From assembly GCA_037893245.1 (NCBI GenBank), contig JBAIAA010000102.1, forward strand, positions 744,001 to 808,000: a stretch of DNA of 64,000 nucleotides. Direction: 5' to 3'. The translations under genes were made by a program, and so were the position numbers. Origin of the DNA: Crossaster papposus (taxonomy: Eukaryota > Echinodermata > Asteroidea > Velatida > Solasteridae). The first letter of the stretch is position 1. Each line of letters starts with the position of its first letter. The notes under the pieces were generated by a model. It saw only the letters and a list, made by a program, of their open reading frames with translations, was not told where the DNA came from and made no database searches. Positions 1 through 13,300 of this stretch are shown in pieces.

Positions 1-122
1 TTCAGCTGTACTTTATATTAAAATAATATATTTTTGGGGACAAAATGTCATGATTATCTCCCTTTTCATTTCTATTTTTTTTGGGCAGAATCTGTATTTT
101 AAAGACGGCCATTGTTAAATAA

Positions 123-249
123 GGGAATGAATATGTGGTTGGCCGAGTTTAAAACCAGCTCATAGTCCTGGATGCGTTAACAATGTTCAGGCTCATGAGC
201 CAGTTTTAAACATTTGTTTAATACCGGCCAACCACATATTTATTCCCAT
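123..249. repeat. Foldback element with ~22 bp inverted ends
   Basis: The left end reads GGGAATGAATATGTGGTTGG and its reverse complement closes the element near 228-249. A second inner pair around GTTTTAAAC makes most of the element self-complementary. It is a small nonautonomous DNA element in the 3' flank of XPO1. No target duplication was assigned. Confidence 0.6.
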
Positions 250-1168
250 TCATAAATGCCTTTTGGGTAAAATACGTCAAAGGAAGTTTCCAACTATTTT
301 GTTAATCAATTTGCGAAACACCCCTCTAGCTACGTTTATGGTGTGTTCCTCGAATATCCTCGCTCGCGTGATCGGTCCGGGAGGTAAGCTAACTCCTAAT
401 ATAGATACATTGGCGCACGCGTCCCACGCTATGTTACGCAGAATGCAAGCTGCCGGTACAGCATGAATTGCGGACTATGAAATACGGACTCGTTCGTAGT
501 ATTGCGCATGCCTTGTGAGGTTTCAACCAATAAAACCAGAAAGGCATCACCCAGATTTCACTGGCGTACAAATTTCATGTGGCGCTGGAAAAGCCAGCCA
601 GTCTTTATCATCCGTTCAAAACCGGCCGCGTGACAGGCTCTCGACCAATAGGAATGGGTAAACTGTCTTAGGTATTCATGAATAAGGAATTAATGCTCAT
701 TTCAGTCCTATGATTAGTCTGCGAGAGAGACATACACAACTCTAAACCGTGCCATTTATGGGCCTCACTAGTGGTTTCCAAATGTACATGACCCCAAAAA
801 AGGAAGTCAACTTCCATCAAATGTTATTTCAAAAGGTATCCTGAAACCTCGACCGACGAATGCCCGAGTTTTAAAAAAGACAAACATCTCAATATATTTC
901 GCTCTATGAGATCCTGCTCAACGTTTTCTCAAAGCTTCTGAAACATAGCAAAGAATCAACGGCTACCATTGCACGCTTTTGCACAAACTAGCCTACCGCC
1001 ATTCATCAAATTCTTCCTGGAAGGCCTACACCAGAACCTATACTCCCGAAATACGGGAAACACTTTTTTTTTTTAATGCAGCACATTTTGATCCCCTTCG
1101 GTTTCCAGTTAAACACTATAAAAGCAGAACTGACTTGCACAGTTTATGTAGTACGCAAAGCGGCCTTT
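250..1168. other. XPO1 3' UTR and downstream flank
   Basis: No gene is seen here. A variant polyadenylation signal, ATTAAA on the minus strand, lies at 1072-1077, about 95 nt after the XPO1 stop. A canonical AATAAA on the minus strand lies at 239-244. Either could end the transcript, and the sequence alone does not decide between them. Confidence 0.4.
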
Positions 1169-1315
1169 TTAGTCTTGCATTTCTTCGGGCATGTCGTGGG
1201 GGTTGATGATGCCTGGAACAGACAGCTGAATCTTGTGTTTCTCTTCGGCGGCCTGTCTCAGTTGGGATTCTCTCTCTTCCAAGAACAGGTCGGCCGTGTC
1301 GTCGCCGGCAACTTC
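1169..1315 (-). CDS. XPO1: XPO1 exon 21 (C-terminal, stop)
   Basis: Encodes residues 1022-1069. It contains the DLFLEERE helix and the closing [10 protein letters not shown] acidic tail, which match the autoinhibitory C-terminal helix and tail of CRM1. The acceptor is TTGTAG at 1316-1321, and the stop TAA is at 1169-1171. Confidence 0.96.
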   Translation of the reverse strand, partial: EVAGDDTADLFLEERESQLRQAAEEKHKIQLSVPGIINPHDMPEEMQD

Positions 1316-4300
1316 CTACAACAAATAAAAAAGCAAGCAAAATTAATCTCAAGATGAAAACCTGATACCAAAAAGACGTGAAGGAGAAATCAAACTTAAA
1401 ATCTCAAAAATAATCTGCCTAAAATGAAACCGAGGAAGTGGAGGACAAAATCGTTTCGGCTGTCAATTTTCAGGAAGTTTCCTAATGGAAGCTGCAACCA
1501 ATCTGTTCTTGTGCTATTTTCACGAAGCAGCTAAGCACACAAAAGAAATTGCTTAGTGTGAAAATTCTTTCTTGGCAAAAACTGGGTTAAAAACAACAGT
1601 TTTCAGGTGATGTATATTGTTTGTGACTGTATTCAGCTGGTTTTTTGCAAAGCAAGAGAATTACATTGAATTTTGGCTGGTATCCTGTTGCTAATGAGCA
1701 AGACTTGTTTGTGCTTGGAAAATGTGTGTGCTTAGCAGCTCAATGAATTTGGCCTCTGGACAGTGTGCATATGGTGCAGAGCTGAAGCAATGACATGCCA
1801 TTATTTGTGCATGCTCTAAATATAAACGGATCGAGTTCCAGAGAAACTTAACTATGTCTTAACTATTTGTGACCTGTCACCACAAAATGAGAGTGAAGTC
1901 GCACAATGTGATTTGGAAATATGGCCATCCAAAGTCAAAATATGAAGGGGTGGTCAATTTTAAGATTTTGCGTAATTTGAGTGAGTGAGTGAGTGAGTTT
2001 TTAGGGTTTAACGCCGTACCAGCATCAATGGCCATATTCACGGCGGATCAAATTTCATTCAACAATTTTTTATTTCATTCAACAATTAATGTGAAGAAGT
2101 TACAGTTTTAGAGGTGGGAGGAAAAACCCACGGAGTCAGGCAGGGACTGAAAACCCAATCCACATATTGGCCCAGGCCGGATTCGAACCCGGGTCATAGT
2201 GGTGGAAGGCGAGGAAAGAACCGCTAGCGTAATTTGAATAGCCAAAGTCCTCCTCTACATATTCCCATATTTTTGGTGAGATCAGATGATCGAAAACCTC
2301 TTAAATTACGCGATTTTGCGTAGTTAGTGTTTGGATTAAAGTCCATTAGTGGTCTAATTAACACGGTAATTAAATATGCAAATCAGGCCCTCGTAAGTAT
2401 CCTACGTTTTCAAAATTTTGATATGTTGTTGTTGATACAATATTTTGTTCGTGTGGACAATTTCAAGAAGAAATAATGATTAGAACATAGTTGTTGCTAT
2501 GCTCAATCGAATCCTACTCGTCCTGTTATGGAATCTTTTGCGTGTTTTGTTTAAGATGTTTAAAGTAAGTTTTCTCACAAACACGTTTTGTGAAACCCAT
2601 GACATTCTAGAGCACTGTGAAAAGTATTTATCGCAAAACCCCCAAGTGTTATGTACCATTGGAAAGCTCTCTTTCTCAAGAATTTGAAAATACCAACATC
2701 TCAATTTTCAATATTTCCGACTTTACTCTCATTTTGTGGTGACAGGTCACATTTGATTTGATCTTTCACTATCACACTTTAGAAGGCTAGTACTGAGAAA
2801 CATTTGTCCAATCCTCCCACACCATAGAGCCTCCCTCTCTGTAACTCCCTACTCGAACCTTGTTGACTAAAACCAACAATCTTTCAGCAAAGATGTCTTC
2901 TTTCAGTTATTTTGCAGACACCGTGAGTGACTATAACCTTATATATTGATATTACGCAGAAATGGTATACTCATGAAGACAAATGTTGGAAGTTTAATTA
3001 CCTTGATCTGCACCAGGAAGTCTCGCAGATGTTCCTTGAAGGCTGGGATGTCCTGATTTAGACTGAAGAGACCCTTGACGAATATCTTGATTTGGGCACT
3101 GAGAAGAGATACAAATGAGAGTAATTGTTTGATACTGAATTTAGAACACCCATGTAAAACGACTGAATTGTATAATAATGAGTGAGTGAGTGAGTTTTGG
3201 GTTTAACGCCGTACCGGCATCAGTGGCCATATTCACGGCGGGAATGTGTACAAATATAAGACAATAGTTAGTAACAAAAAAACAATCAAGTGAACTGTGG
3301 AGAATATAAGAACTCGGAGTCAGAAGGAACAATTATCAAAAGAATGAAAAACCATTGTATAGAAGAATAACGATAGACTGATTCTAGGCAGTTTTCCAGG
3401 AGAATCCCGTGGAAGGCGGGCCACAGAGGATTCCCCAGACACACGGCACCCTGTCTAAATTTGTCCCGCAAGGGAATTGTATAATAAAAGATCAGCGCTG
3501 GGTGATGAATGTTTTGATGATCTGTCTTGGAATTCTGTTCTGAAGTAATAACCGTAACTTTCTAACTCTTAAAGTTAGTATACACCATTTGCAGATATCG
3601 AAAAAATTTACTACCGAATTATTAAGAAATATCTTACTTATTTAAAAGTAAACAATGATTGTAGGCATCCAGCAAAATGAGGGCCCTAGATATCCTGTAA
3701 TTGTTCCAAAAAATTGAATTGTATAAACCAAAATTCATTCTCGCCGTCCGGCGAGCGCGAAAAAACAAAGATAACATAAGAATAACTGCTCGACGCCGGT
3801 GGAAAACAAACGCTGTTTTTCATGCTTTTCTCGGCATCCATGAATGTAAAAATTCGGACAGGTCAGTTAAACTATATTTACTATAAAATACAACCCCCCA
3901 AATCCACCCATTCCTGATAATTCAACAAATTACCAATGGTGTATACTACCTTTAAGGCACTAGATTGGCCCTACCTTTCTCATTCCTGCTGGGTTTGAAG
4001 GGCTCTGTACGGGTTTAGTGCTCAAATATCCCAATATTTAAACCGAGTCAAATCAGGCAGGTAGGGTTGATGAGGGGGTTTTGATTTGCGAGACTTACTC
4101 TTGTAGATGAGGGAATGCCGATTTCAGCAGGCTGGCAGTGAACTCCTTGATGTACAACTCGTTGGACTGGCCGGCCTGACTGGCACTCAGCGAGCTGGTA
4201 ATCTTGTTGGTCTCCACAATGCTAAACATGTAGGCCAGGATGCTGGCGTGCATGGTCAATCCGGCCGTGTGGGAGGTGTCGGTCACCACCGACAGCACGT

Positions 4301-7300
4301 GCTGCAGGACATCGGTGTAGTAGGTCTGGTAGAAGCCCTGTGCCGCCGAGTTCTCCTGCCACACGTTCTGTAGTAATCCATACAGGATGGACAGACCTGG
4401 ATACAGAAACCAAATGGGCAGGGGAAAACTTGGTAAAAATTGAAAGATTCTTTGCTTGTCCCAACACTGCCCAAGCAGATTCTTTGCATATGAACTTCAC
4501 ACCTGTTAATCAGTTAGCGCCGGGATTATTTTGACAATGACCGGACCCAGGCACAGGATTGTTTTTCAAGAAACTCGATTGGAGATGGGTTCAGGCCGGC
4601 TTCTGTGGGTAGCACAGCACTCCCTGATATTTCTTGCCTTGCTCGCTGCGAGGCTGTCACTGACAGATATTTCTGGCCTTGCTTGTGACGTGTTTATCCG
4701 TCATCCGTTTTGAATTCTGGGAAAAACTTTGCATGTACACCTAGGTTGGTAAACACCGCCAATCGTGGACGGGGCATTGTCCTATCGTCTTCCCTTCTTT
4801 TGTTTATACTCAAAACGTTTTCGGATGACCTCCATAGGATTTGTACACGATTTGGAATCGTGAACGTTTTGTCAATCGTGGACGTACCCAATTCTTACCC
4901 ACGATTGGCGGTCAATACATACGTACCTATACATGTCCTTTGACGCGAAACAACAAGACACAAACGTTCTATTAGTGCCAATACTATCTTTATAACAAGT
5001 AAGATCTTTAACAGTATTTTGGTTGATTACTGTTGTTGTTGGGGTGGGGTGGTTTTTTTTTTTGGGGGGGGGGGGGAAGGGAGGGTGGAAGGGTAGAGTA
5101 CGGGAAGATTCTGTTCCTACCTGTGTCTGCAACGTTACGCATGGTGTGCTTGACAGCCCAGATGATGGAGTCCAGCACCAGCTTGAACTGTCTCGCCGGG
5201 ATGTTGAGCAGCGCCGGGAAGCAGTGGTTGTTGACGGCCTGCACCAAGAGGAAAAAGTTGGTGCGATGCTCCGGGTACTCCTCCAGGTTCTTGTTGATCA
5301 TCTCCAAGGTGCACTCGAAGACGGCGTCAAAGATCTTGGGGACCTCGTCTGTGATGTGATTCTGGGGGTGGCCGACAGTTCACATTCAGTTTGTTTGTTG
5401 TCAATTTAATTATACAACTTGATATAAGCCAGAAAGAGAAAACTGAGTAGGTGCCTACATACATGGAGGTTTTTAGGCTTCTCATTAGCACCCTTGAGCA
5501 AAGATATTAACTGAATAAGGGAACCGCCAAAATAGGGAACCGCCTGGATTAGGTTCAAACCTCGCTCCAATCAATGCCTTTATTCAACTTTATAATGATT
5601 TTTTTTAAATTCATTTTGCAATAAGTACGGGCAGGTTTTTGTATATTTTTAGAGCCAGGTATACCTTCTTGCTGGCGTATTCCCAATAATGCTGCTTGTC
5701 GCAGGGTTTCCGGCCGACTCTCAGAGCAATGTTTTAATGTTCAGGCACAGAGAGTTTACTCAGCCTTTATAATGTACTATAATTATTATGATGAGATACC
5801 AATTATCTCGTAAAAAGATATTCAGGCATGCCACTAGGAGTAAAAAAACAAAAAAACAAGGAAATTCCAATCTTTATAAGACTTTGTACAGCGTTTTCAA
5901 TGGCATAAATGTGAAGTGAAAAACGAAGATATCAGCTGATCCAAGAAAAAATGGCATGCCTAAAAATTGAACCCAGGATCTGTAAAAGAACACTCTGTAT
6001 TCACAAAGTTTACAATTTCTGGTGACTTTGTTCTCCAAACAAGCCAATTCTCCTCACCTCCAACTTGTTGATTATTGTTGCCATTGTGCTGAGGACTTCA
6101 GGCTCCCTGGCTGCCGGGACGTTTTTCTTGTAGTCTGCCAACACTGTCTCCAACAGCGGCGGGATGAAATTCTCACAAACCTGCCAGCCAAACAGAATGC
6201 AATCAAATGTTGCAAACATCTTTACTTTTATAAGAGACACAAACCAGTAATAAGTGCCGTTTACATTTACAAGTACCTTGGCACTGGTTACAGATGGAGA
6301 CTTTTTAGCCAACTAGAAGGGATTGTCGGTGGCATTTGAAACTCTTTGATGTACAACTCACCGAAGATGCCAAAGTTTTGTGCAAATTTAAAATAAAACT
6401 GATAACGTGTACTCTGCGTCATACTGAAATTGTGACCCGCTCCAAGAAAAGTTATAAGTCGCACTGTGCATTAACGTGTAATGGCTCGCTCATCATTGAT
6501 ATATTGCGATGCAGCTCACCATGTTGGGGTCTATGGATCGGCTGACCCAGCCCGAGATGAGCTTGAGGGTTTCCTTCTTGACGGTGCGCATGCTTCTAAT
6601 CAGTGGCTGCTTGGTCACTATCTCCCCATTGCTGGTGATGGCAGCCGAGATGTTCTCACTCATGCATTTGTACACGTTCAGCATGTCCAGATAGATCCTA
6701 CCCAACTGTTTACAACAAAAAAAGAAATCACAAATTATAGATAGTATGAGATTAGAACAATTATTTTGTTCTACACTTTAACCAGTTCATGACGGAATTA
6801 TTTTGACATTGACCGGGCCCAGGCGTGGATTGTTTTTCAGGCTGGCATCAGTGGGAAGCACACCCTACTATTCCCGGCCTCGCTCGCTGCAAGCCGGTCG
6901 CTGACAAATATTTCCAGCCTAGCTAGTAACCTGTTTATCTGTCATCCGTTTTGAATTCCGGAAAAACTTTGCATGTATACATGGCATCCGACCCGAACTG
7001 GTTAAATCTCTTACATTTATGGTCGTTAAATAGTCCAGAGATGATGTCATGCTTTGTTCAAATGTGCACACGTTTATGTACATTTTTAGAGGAATTCAGG
7101 TGGGACCGACATTTTCCCCTCTCTGCCTAGGCTTCCATATTAAAACAAGTACAAAAGTCATCATTTCTGTCTGGTAAATCAGCGTTCATAAGCCCTTTTT
7201 ATCTTAAGGTGTTGGGGCAAACTGGGGGAGGGGGGAAAACTGGGGGAGGGGGGAAAACTGGGGGAGGGGGGAAAACTGGGGGAGGGGGGAAAACTGGGGG

Positions 7301-10300
7301 AGGGGGGAAAAAACTGGGAGAGCAAGAAAACAATTTTTTTTTGGGGGGGGGAGAAGGGAGTTTTGGGTTCCCCCCAGAACCGCCACTGATGAACCGCCAC
7401 TGATCAACCACCACACAAAATAAACTTGGCAGATACAAGAGAGTACAGATTGGGTATAGGAATTCACAATCATGTACCAGTAAACACTTATTTTAGACAA
7501 CATTAGAGAAGCTACACGAACATCCACCAAAAAAGAAGAGACTCTATTTCTCTGCGCCAAAACTAAAATAAACGCCCAAAATGAATGAGAGTACGAGACA
7601 AATACTTGTATTTAAGTTTACACACTCAATCACACACACCTGCACAACAAATGGATGGCCGACTGCTTTGCATGCTCGGACGTCCGTCTTCAGAATGCTG
7701 CCAAGCTGTTTCACAATCTCTTCAGATCGCAGAATGTCCACATTCTGTAAACAAGAGTTGCAACAATGTGAAACAAGACGGATTCGTTTGATGTTGTATC
7801 TGATATCCGACCACAGCAAAGTAAGCTCACAGTAAAGACAGGTACATACTAACTTGAACGCGAAGCAAAAATCAACATCATGAAACATTCGCTGCAAAAT
7901 TCACCGGATATGAAATGTGCTAAAATTTCAGTGAATTCACATCGCAAAACCTTGATGTGACAAATTTGCATTTGCAATCGCATGCTCACTAAGAATATTA
8001 ACCAGCTGTTTAAAGGGATCGTATACGTTTGGTAATTGCTCCAAAAATGTATGGCATTTAAAACCTACTTGGTAAGAAGTACAGCAGCTTTGAATAGTAT
8101 AATGAATTTTTTGAAACTTTTCACTTCGAAGTACTGCGGCTATGGAAAAAGATATCACTTTTTATGCCCAAAAATTTGAATCTGAGAAGCGTTACTGGAG
8201 TGGCGTTACTGGAGTGACGTTCCTCAGATTGTGTATTTCAATGCAGATTATTCTTCCTGCATGGACATAACCGCTCCAGATTTTCGGCAATATCTCAAAA
8301 TCACTACCAACTTTTGAAATGAAATTTTTACAGGTTAGTTTTATGGTATATATCTATAACTATATAGGATTGAAACATACAGTGGGTTCCAATTACAAAA
8401 CGTATACGATCCCTTTAACACTGCATTGATTAAGAAAAACTTCTTGCAACTTTATCTTACATGGTTAACCGCTTGATATAACAAATTGCTAACTGTCATG
8501 ATTATAAGTATTTCCGCAGCATGTAGGACAAATTGTAAGTTTCTCCCTGGAGTAAAAACATGTCATGTTCGTGATTGAAATTTGTATTACCATACATACC
8601 TTAGTAGCCTGTTGAATGATACCATCCCACACTTGATTAGGCAGCAGCATGTACTTCTCAATTAGGTGCTCCTGTACCATGCTGTCTGTCTGAGCGCTTA
8701 TCATGTAGCCAACTGCCTCGTAAAACGTGTGCACCTATGAAATGAGTACAGTTCCATACATGAATCTTAATAGCACTAAAACAGCTTCAATAAGAGAGGA
8801 CACATTTCTCATCTGGGGCAAATTTCATGAAACGTGTAAGCAAACAAATTTGCTTAGCACAAAAATGTCTCGCTCAGGTGAAAAAAGGGTACCAGCCAAA
8901 ACTCAATGTGCTTTAAATGCTAAGCAAAAACCAGCTGAATACAGTCAAACAATAAACACCACCTGAAAATTTGGTTAGTAAACTGGTTTTTGCCAAGGAA
9001 GAATTGTCATGCTAAGCACGAAATTCCTTTGCTAAGCTGCGCTAATTAGATATGAAATGCAGGCCTGGGTGACTGCTGAATGGGTAGTTGACTGCATGAT
9101 GCCGCTATGCATATTCAAAGATACATGCATTTATCAAATTTGCATGAAAAGGTTACGCCCCATTTTCACAGATTTGCAAAGACGATAGTACGAGTATTGG
9201 AGCTGGTCTATAATCGTGTCGCTTGCAGGCACACTGCACGAAAATCTTTTAAGAAATGCGCACAATATCGATTACTTTCGTCTTTGGCAAAGACTGATCT
9301 CTCACCTGCTGGGGCTGCAGATCGCATATAATGGTCGTGATGGTGTTGAGGATCTCTTCTATGAACGGCATGACCTCGCCCACTTGCACCTGCACAAAAT
9401 GCCGTCGACACTTCTGAGCAATCTTGATGAAAGTGTCGCAAGCCATGTCCTGTACGCCGTCGTGTGTTTCTGCAGAAACATTAAATACAAGAACAGTAAG
9501 TCGACGTAGGGGTAACTACACACTTGTACTGTCTTGGCCCATGACATCAATGATCGTTGTAAATGTTTTAGTTTTTCTCAATTATAAAAAACAAAAAAGG
9601 CCTGTGGCAAAAAAATCAGTGAACCTGAGAGTGTGCAGGAGCTTATGGACACTTTTTAAAAGGGCCTCTATTTTGACGTAGGATACACCTTGCTTGAATT
9701 ATCATGAATGGGTAGATTTGGGGGTTTGTATTTTTTATAGTAAATATCGTTTAACTGACCTGTTCAAAATTTACAATCATCGTTGCCAAGGAAAGCAAGA
9801 AAAGCGGCGTTCGTTTTTATCTGGCGTCGGGCAGTGGTTTTTATGTTGTTCGTGTTTTTTTCGTGGCGATCGTGAATTTTTTGTATAAAATAATTTTTTT
9901 GGAACAAAAATAGGATATCTAACATAAACATTTTGCTGAATGCCTACAATCATCAATTACTTTCAAATAAGTAAAAAAATTCTTAATTATTCGGTAGTAT
10001 AAATTTCGATATCTGCTAATGGTGTATCCCACTTTTAACACTTGATTATCTTTCAGTTGAAAAAAATGTTGTGTAATTTGGAATGAGACAACAGTTTTGA
10101 TTTCAGTTTTTTCGTTAAATTAAATCATGGCTATTCTGAAAAAAAGGTTCTGCATAATTTAAATGAGCCCTTAAGGGTAAGGTTTGAAATTAATGTTCAA
10201 TCCTACCTTTTCAAAAAAGTTGAACAACTTTGAATAATGTCTTAAACTACTGTAATATTGTTGTTCAATCTATCTATAAAACAGAGGAGGGAATCAATGT

Positions 10301-13300
10301 GCATACCATGCATGAACTCAAACAGCTTATTGACGACAGTCTTGAGGAATTTCCAATGCGCTCGCAGGAACCTCGGGTACTGGCCCACCACGTACATGAT
10401 GTTGGAGGCAATGATGGCCTTGTTGTCCTTGCCCCGTTTCTGCTCGCACAGCCCCAAGAGGTCCTTGATGACCGTCACCAGGAAGCGCTTCTCATCTTCC
10501 TCGTGCATGGCCCCGCTGATAGAGCCGATGGCCCAGCATAACTAAAAGAGAGGCAAAGGAAGCAGGAAGGTTGGTATCTTGTGTGGTGATTGGTAGCCTT
10601 GAATGCAAGGCTGTGTAATCCAATAGGCTTTGACAAAACCTGCTCAAAAGTTACTCTAGCAAACTAGAGCTTTGAATCACCTAGTCTTAAATCATAGCTT
10701 CCAATCACCTAGTTCATGTGTGCTACTGAACTAGAGAAACGCTAAGGAGCAGGTTTTGTTAACCCTTTGCACGTTATCGGCGACCCTAGTCGCCCAGTGC
10801 ATTTATTCCCACACTGCTATTGGCGACCACAGTCGCCCGCGACAACGTTCTATTTATAAATTAATGAATATGACAAACCATTGACCCCTGACCCTGACCC
10901 TGACCCTGACCCTGACCCTGACCGGGTACCATTGGATAGATGATTACGAGGCTTACGTTGTTCAACCATAAATTCACACTCGTTTCTTACAAAATTCTCT
11001 GCTATTTTCGATTGAAAATCTGTCCGTTCCGCTGTTCAAGTGTTCAATGGACGCCGGAGCTGCATTTCAGACTTTGAAGGCCTTTTTCAGGACGATTATG
11101 TCAACGATAGTGTTGACAACAAGTATGCCAGTGTGTACGAGAACGTGATGAAGGTTCCATTGATGACGATAGTACTGATGGGGCACAACGCGACGATGGC
11201 CCCGGTGAAGTTCGCCAGCAAGCTGGAGGTGATGCGGCTTCTAACGCGGCTCGGATCGCAGCTCGTAATGATGCATTTCGGAGGGCTTACCGCCACGACT
11301 GGCTAATCAATTTTAGCCATCCTCACGGCCACCAATAGAGAGGAAATTTCATACTGAACAAATAGTTTATGTTGCATTTTCCTGTAAAACACACCCATCA
11401 TAGAGTAAAACGCTTCGGAACATATTAGTGTGCATTACTTAGTTACTTGCACAGAAAATCCAGCGCCATGAGAATACGTGTGTATATGAATGGTAGGGTG
11501 CTAAGGGTTAACCAGTTCATGCCGGGATTAATTTAATATCACCGAGACGAGGCGCTGGATTATTTTTAATGAAACTCGATCCGAGGCGGGTTCAGGCTGA
11601 TAGTACTGGGAAGCACACCCACGCATTTTCGGCCTTGTTTATGCGTCATTCGTTTTGAATCTCGGAAAAACTGTGCGTGTATATACGTCCTCCGGCGCAA
11701 ACTGGTTATTCTTAAATCCTTACCGTATTTAAGTTCTTCCATGACCACTCATGACCGGAGACTTGCATGGAGAGTTTTTCAGTCATAATCTGTTCCGTGT
11801 CTGCGTAGTCCAAATGCGTCAAGTAAACTGTAATAAAAACAAATCAAAAGAAACACAAAGATTTATACCCCTGACCTTTATTGTCAACTGCCCTTTTAAT
11901 AATTGCTGTGTTATTGGCACTGTTATCAGTAGCAGTGTATTGACCTTTGCAAGTTTGTAGATAGGGTCAGCTTTGTCATCGTGTTAAGGGGAGTATTCAA
12001 CACTTGCAATCATAATATAACAAAACTATTAAAATACTGAAATACTTTACTTGGCCGTAAATGAATAATAGTGTTAAGTATTCTGTAAAATCATAGCACC
12101 TGGGGCCAATTTCACGGAGCTGCTAAGCACAAAAATTTGCTTAGCACAAAACATTTTTGCTCATTAAAAACAAGTTATCAGCCAAAATTCTACGTGTTTT
12201 TCATGCTAAGCAAAATACCAGCTGATTATCAATTAAAAACAATAAAGATCACGTGAATATTTGATCTGTAACCTTGTTTTTACCAAGGACAAATTTTCAT
12301 GCTAAAAAAAATTTTGTGCTTAGCAGCTCCGTGAAATTGGCCCCTTGTGTGTTGTCATTTTCATAAAAAGGAGAATTTTTGTAGCAATTTCAAACGATGG
12401 TCGGCTGACAATCGTTGGAAAACCTGACTTTATCGAATTAAACTATACCCTATACACACTCCAGACTATATCTAAAAATAATTCCTGAGATTCTGGGAAC
12501 ACAATGACCAGAACAAACGAGGGGGGGGGGGGGGAGGGGGAGGTGTCCTAGCTTTGCCATATATCTTGCTTCATATGAATTAAGCACACTTTATCAAATT
12601 TATTTAGTTCTCAAATAGTTTGCAATTGGTTACACACATCCATGAATGGGTGCAAGCCAGTCTGGTTCCTTAACCCTAACCCTACCTAATGCTACTTTTT
12701 ACTACTAGTAGTAAAAAGTAGTATGCAGTACTCTCACTGACTTGTGTGCAATGCCTGTAGTAATTTTTAGTATTTGGTACTTCACCCCTAATTGCACTCA
12801 TAGTACTTTTAAGCATTGGGTCGCTCTGCTTGCTGAGTGTGCATAGCCCAAGTATGCTGTGTAGAGTGTTCTAAACTCCACAGCAAAAATTGTCACTTGG
12901 GACACAGCAATGGGTCAAGGCTGGACTACTGCATTTAGTATTACTGACCTGTATTGCCACTATTAGTATTTTGTAGTTGGCAGTATCTGTACTCTGTCAG
13001 TACACACCCAATCATCAGTCACGGAGAGACAAAATACCAAGTAGTATTCTGTAGTATGCAGTTCTTTAGCCCAAAGTAAGGCCTAGGGGGTTAGGGTTAA
13101 AACCTGAACATTTCCTTGACGTTTGTAAATTGCTCTGTTCTGTCTAAAGCAGGGTCTGGAAACCAGACTATAAGAACAGCTTTTGTTTTTCCAGCATCTC
13201 TAAACTGTATACTACTTCAATATAAATGGTATTTGGTGTTATACAAAAGGTCAAAATTTAAGAAAAATTTAAAGAATTGCTTTTATATTTTAAAGGATTA

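Noticed and set aside
4107..4373. Plus-strand ORFs overlapping XPO1 exons 18-21
   Set aside because: Antisense shadows of strongly coding exons.
7204..7560. Pro-rich and Gly-rich ORFs over the G-rich minisatellite
   Set aside because: Direct products of the 18-bp repeat in an XPO1 intron.
10880..10925. CRISPR or telomere array
   Set aside because: TGACCC is a simple hexamer repeat inside a transposon; there are no spacers, and this is an animal genome.
11040..11306. Plus-strand 88-codon ORF in the piggyBac-like element as a gene
   Set aside because: The acidic, transposase-like stretch needs a frame change; treated as a decayed remnant.
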